64,000 nt of DNA, taken from positions 223,631-287,630 of the forward strand of contig JAKFUZ010000006.1 of assembly GCA_021732445.1 (NCBI GenBank), in the 5' to 3' direction. The stretch is from Sphingomonas sp. Its GTDB lineage: Bacteria > Pseudomonadota > Alphaproteobacteria > Sphingomonadales > Sphingomonadaceae. The stretch's first letter is position 1. Each line of letters starts with the position of its first letter. Shown here in pieces: positions 61,500 through 64,000 of this stretch. Position numbers and translations under genes: made by a program. Below the pieces are notes generated by a model that had not been told where the DNA came from, did not search any database, and was given only the letters and a program-made list of their open reading frames with translations.

Positions 61500-63602
61500 T
61501 CAAAGCCCCAGTCCCCTGCTGCGCCCGAACGACCAGTCCACGCCGCCTCCCGACATGGCGACGCCGCTGATGTGTTGGCCGAGGCGCTTCTCCAGCGGGT
61601 CGCTCCAGGGCACGAGCTGGAAGCCCAGGCCATTCTCGATCATCGCGAACCGCCCGCTGGCAATCTGGGTCGAGCCAACGAGTTTGCCGGAAACATATTC
61701 GCCAGGAGCTGATGGCTGCCAGGTCAGGCCGCGCTCGGCGGCAAGCGCCTTGCCGACGCGGTTGATGTCGGCGTGTTCCAGTTGGGCGATCAGGTCGCTG
61801 GGTGCGCGGAACTGGCCGTGGCCGCGATCCTCCGCATAGCCCATGTCGGCAAGCGCCCGTTTGCGCGCCTCCCAAGCGGTGCGGACATCGCCGCCAAAGC
61901 CCGTGTGCGGTATGGTCTCGCGCCCGCCGCCGATCATCGTGCGGTCCAGCCAGGTCGCCCCTTCGTGGCGCACCTGCCGGTCGAGCGGCAGGTCGGACAG
62001 CGTTTCGATACGCGGGCCTTTGCCGAACTTCTGACGGTCATGGGCCAGACCACGTTCGGGCAGGTTGGCGGGGATGGTCCAGTGATCAGCATCGAGGCGT
62101 TCGACTATCCCTGCGCGGCGCAAGGCTTCAAGCCTGCGAACGTGCGACTGGACATGTCGCGCGTGGTCGATCCGGGGCATGGTCTCGCGCACGGATTCCA
62201 TGTGGGCCGATGGCCGATAGATGCCACTGGCGTCTACCTGCTGCAGGATGTTCTCATCTGCCGTGCGTGCGATGCTCGGTGGCGGATTGACCGCCACGAT
62301 GCTGCCCCGACTGATGTGCTCTGCATTGGCTGCCGGGACCTCAAGGTAATGAACTCGCCCGTCCATCCCATCGATGGTAAGCCCCATCCGTTCACCCAGC
62401 TCGTCGCTGCCCAGTGCCTTGGCGACAACGCGCCCGACGATGCGTTCGGTCGGAGCGGCTTGGTGGACGGTGTAACCTGCATAGGCCCGCTGCTGCGCCA
62501 GCCCCTCGCGGTCCAGCGCCTGATGCATCGATTTGATGATGTCGCCGCGCGTGCCCATCTCGCGCAGTACCGCTTCTGCGCGGGGTGAGATGGTCCACAC
62601 CCCCGGTGTTTGCTCGGTCGCCAGCCCCATCCGCTCCAGCTTGCGGGCACGGTCAATCATCAACGCCCGGTTCTGGCGCAAGGTCAGGGCCATATCCTTG
62701 TCGGGCCGAAGATCGGCAAACTCGCTCCCCGCGTCCTGCTCGGCTATCAGCATCCGGTCGAGCCGGGTAAACCGCTCAGCATCTACCTCGCGTTCAAGCT
62801 GGCTGCTGACCTCCTGCTCGGTCTGGCGACCCAGCTCCAGTGTGACGATGTCGCTCGCCCGTTCTCGGATGCCGTGGGCGATATAGTCCCCGGCGATGTC
62901 GAGCCGCTTGCCGTCATCAGTGATGCCGCGCACCAGAATATGGGTATGCGGATGGCCGGTGTTGTGGTGATCGACCGCGATCCAGTCGAGCCTGGTGCCA
63001 AGGTCTGCTTCCATCTGCGCCATAAGGTCGCGGGTGCTCTGCCGCAAATCGGACAGCTCTATGCCTTCCTCTGCTGACACGATGAAGCGGAACTGGTGGC
63101 GATCCTCGCGGCCCCGGTCGAGAAACCCAGTTCCATCCGCCACATCATTATCAGCTGAGTAGACCTGCCCCTTCTCGCCGTCGCGGGTGACGCCGTCGCG
63201 CTCCAGATAGCGCAGATGCGCATCCACCGCCTTGGCGCTCACGAACTGCCGCCCGCGCGTGCCCCCGCGCTGCGGATTGAGCTTCACGATCCGCGCCTTC
63301 ACCGCCACCCGCCGCGCGCGGGTGCGAACCCCGCTTGGAACGCGGCTCCACCCGTTACGGCCCTTCAATCCGGCAGCAACCTTCGCACCGCGTCCGCGGG
63401 CATTGCACCTACCGCTTGCCTTCCTCGTTCCGGACAACTGGTTGGGGTTCCCGCCAGCGCGGCGGATCGCCAGACTGACCTGCGCCGTGAAGCTCTTGGG
63501 CCGATGGCGCACGGGGCGCGGGCGGGCCACTCGTGCCATGCCTGCGCCGCGATCGCGGACCTTGCCGGGACGGATTTGAAAGCTGTCGTCATCACCTGTC
63601 AT
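61500..63602 (-). CDS. VirD2-like relaxase with DUF3363 domain
   Basis: 700 residues from ATG 63602. A basic N-terminus is followed by the relaxase domain with the metal His cluster DWIAVDHHNTGHPHTHILVRG, then the long DUF3363 C-terminal region (RMGLATEQTPGVWTISPRAEAVLREMG... GLGFQLVPW). It nicks oriT and leads DNA transfer of the element by a conjugation system in cis or trans. oriT probably lies in the 278-bp gap 63603-63880, where short GTGCCA(C/G) repeats occur, but no specific nic site was identified. Confidence 0.9.
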   Translation of the reverse strand: MTGDDDSFQIRPGKVRDRGAGMARVARPRPVRHRPKSFTAQVSLAIRRAGGNPNQLSGTRKASGRCNARGRGAKVAAGLKGRNGWSRVPSGVRTRARRVAVKARIVKLNPQRGGTRGRQFVSAKAVDAHLRYLERDGVTRDGEKGQVYSADNDVADGTGFLDRGREDRHQFRFIVSAEEGIELSDLRQSTRDLMAQMEADLGTRLDWIAVDHHNTGHPHTHILVRGITDDGKRLDIAGDYIAHGIRERASDIVTLELGRQTEQEVSSQLEREVDAERFTRLDRMLIAEQDAGSEFADLRPDKDMALTLRQNRALMIDRARKLERMGLATEQTPGVWTISPRAEAVLREMGTRGDIIKSMHQALDREGLAQQRAYAGYTVHQAAPTERIVGRVVAKALGSDELGERMGLTIDGMDGRVHYLEVPAANAEHISRGSIVAVNPPPSIARTADENILQQVDASGIYRPSAHMESVRETMPRIDHARHVQSHVRRLEALRRAGIVERLDADHWTIPANLPERGLAHDRQKFGKGPRIETLSDLPLDRQVRHEGATWLDRTMIGGGRETIPHTGFGGDVRTAWEARKRALADMGYAEDRGHGQFRAPSDLIAQLEHADINRVGKALAAERGLTWQPSAPGEYVSGKLVGSTQIASGRFAMIENGLGFQLVPWSDPLEKRLGQHISGVAMSGGGVDWSFGRSRGLGL

Positions 63603-63835
63603 GGGGTAAGGATTGGGAGTCGGAATTAGCTGCGCAAGACCGTAAATCGTGGTGTAGCAGCGTAGCGTGCAACGGCTTGCCGGCGGCGGCAAACGGCGGA
63701 GTGCCAGAAACCGGCCAATCCGAGTGCCACCCATATTAGTATTGATAAGAAACGGGAAAATGGCACGAGCGCCACCCGACCACTTCACCAAACCGGTCGC
63801 AGAGTGCCCAAAAACAATGTGCAGACAAATACTTA

Positions 63836-63848
63836 GGGGCAGCGCCCC
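63836..63848 (-). terminator. Possible terminator hairpin
   Basis: GGGGC/GCCCC stem with a 3-nt loop, about 33 bp beyond a minus-strand stop codon at 63881. There is no long U-run, so confidence is low. Confidence 0.35.
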
Positions 63849-63880
63849 GGCAGCGAGGAATCTCGCTTTATCTTGCCGTC

Positions 63881-64000
63881 TTATTTGGCTTCGTTTTTGA
63901 GCAAGTATTCGCCATCGTCGTTTCCTCTCTTTAGCACTAAAGGACCAACTATTCGACGCGCTTGTGCGCAGGTCTGCGAAGTCGTTGGACAGGTCTGATA
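63881..64000 (-). CDS. Possible 3' end of an upstream element gene (partial)
   Basis: The minus-strand frame is open from the window edge for 39 codons to TAA at 63881-63883, ending VLKRGNDDGEYLLKNEAK. Its composition looks coding, but it is too short to identify. Confidence 0.35.
   Translation of the reverse strand, partial: YQTCPTTSQTCAQARRIVGPLVLKRGNDDGEYLLKNEAK

Larger units (their letters stand above)
58822..64000. mobile_element. Second integrative element, mobilisable type, right end outside window
   Basis: It begins immediately after the tRNA CCA and contains a serine recombinase, a small protein, HigA, HigB and a VirD2/DUF3363-type relaxase, all on the minus strand, and runs off the right edge. 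Relaxase plus recombinase marks an IME or ICE. Whether transfer (traG/trb) genes follow cannot be seen. Confidence 0.75.

Overview
The window is GC-rich alphaproteobacterial chromosome, most likely from the order Sphingomonadales. The assignment rests on several signs: the Tim44-like/mltA/Smr cluster at the left edge, the rpmH-rnpA-yidD-yidC-engB block, the ntrY-ntrX-hfq-hflX-mazG order, a tandem (two-domain) Hfq, large TonB-dependent receptors and a SWIB-domain protein. No rRNA or species-level marker is present, so the genus is left open.

Layout. 1-8.1 kb: a Tim44-like protein (cut by the window edge), MltA, Smr protein, a GGDEF-EAL protein, DapE, a cupin, a glutathione transferase and a secreted GEVED/DUF11-type protein. 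8.2-13.8 kb: the ribosome/RNase P/membrane-insertion block (rpmH, rnpA, yidD, yidC, engB), a small PGPGW-type membrane protein, YifB/ComM and SWIB. 14-20.6 kb: glutathione-dependent formaldehyde dehydrogenase with a VOC protein, a TonB receptor, and a folE / PTR1-FolM-type reductase / folB-folX pterin cluster. 20.6-26.3 kb: branched-chain amino-acid genes (leuA, ilvC, ilvN, ilvB) with a BLUF photoreceptor among them. 26.4-34.6 kb: miaA/serB sharing overlapping start codons, ntrYX, double hfq, hflX, mazG. 34.7-41.8 kb: a sucrose-type utilisation locus (LacI regulator, GPH/SLC45-type transporter, TonB receptor, GH68 enzyme, ROK fructokinase) with two matching LacI operators in the divergent promoter. 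41.8-50.5 kb: a compact minus-strand run (lytic transglycosylase, degenerate RlpA-SPOR protein, DacA, Tmk, HolB, MetG, TatD, metallo-beta-lactamase-fold hydrolase, retropepsin-like protease).

50.6-64 kb is accessory. A tRNA-Ser(UGA) gene is cut exactly in its anticodon loop. The 5' half is at 50570-50608 and the 3' half at 58764-58821, and together they rebuild a perfect cloverleaf. The roughly 8.2 kb between them is an integrative element. It holds a tyrosine integrase, an AlpA-like HTH protein, a DUF3987-like replication protein, an RHH-YfbU fusion, a DUF5681-type protein and a chain of overlapping mini-genes. It also carries its own intact, different tRNA-Ser(UGA), 124 bp inside the left junction and downstream of the host tRNA promoter. 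Instead of restoring the tRNA it breaks, this element appears to bring a replacement. On the other side of the tRNA 3' half a second element begins: a large serine recombinase, HigBA and a VirD2/DUF3363-type relaxase. It runs off the right edge of the window.

The strongest leads are the tRNA-splitting, tRNA-carrying element, the double Hfq, the rnpA/rpmH overlap with no conventional rnpA start after rpmH, and an EAL domain with a catalytic Glu changed to Lys.
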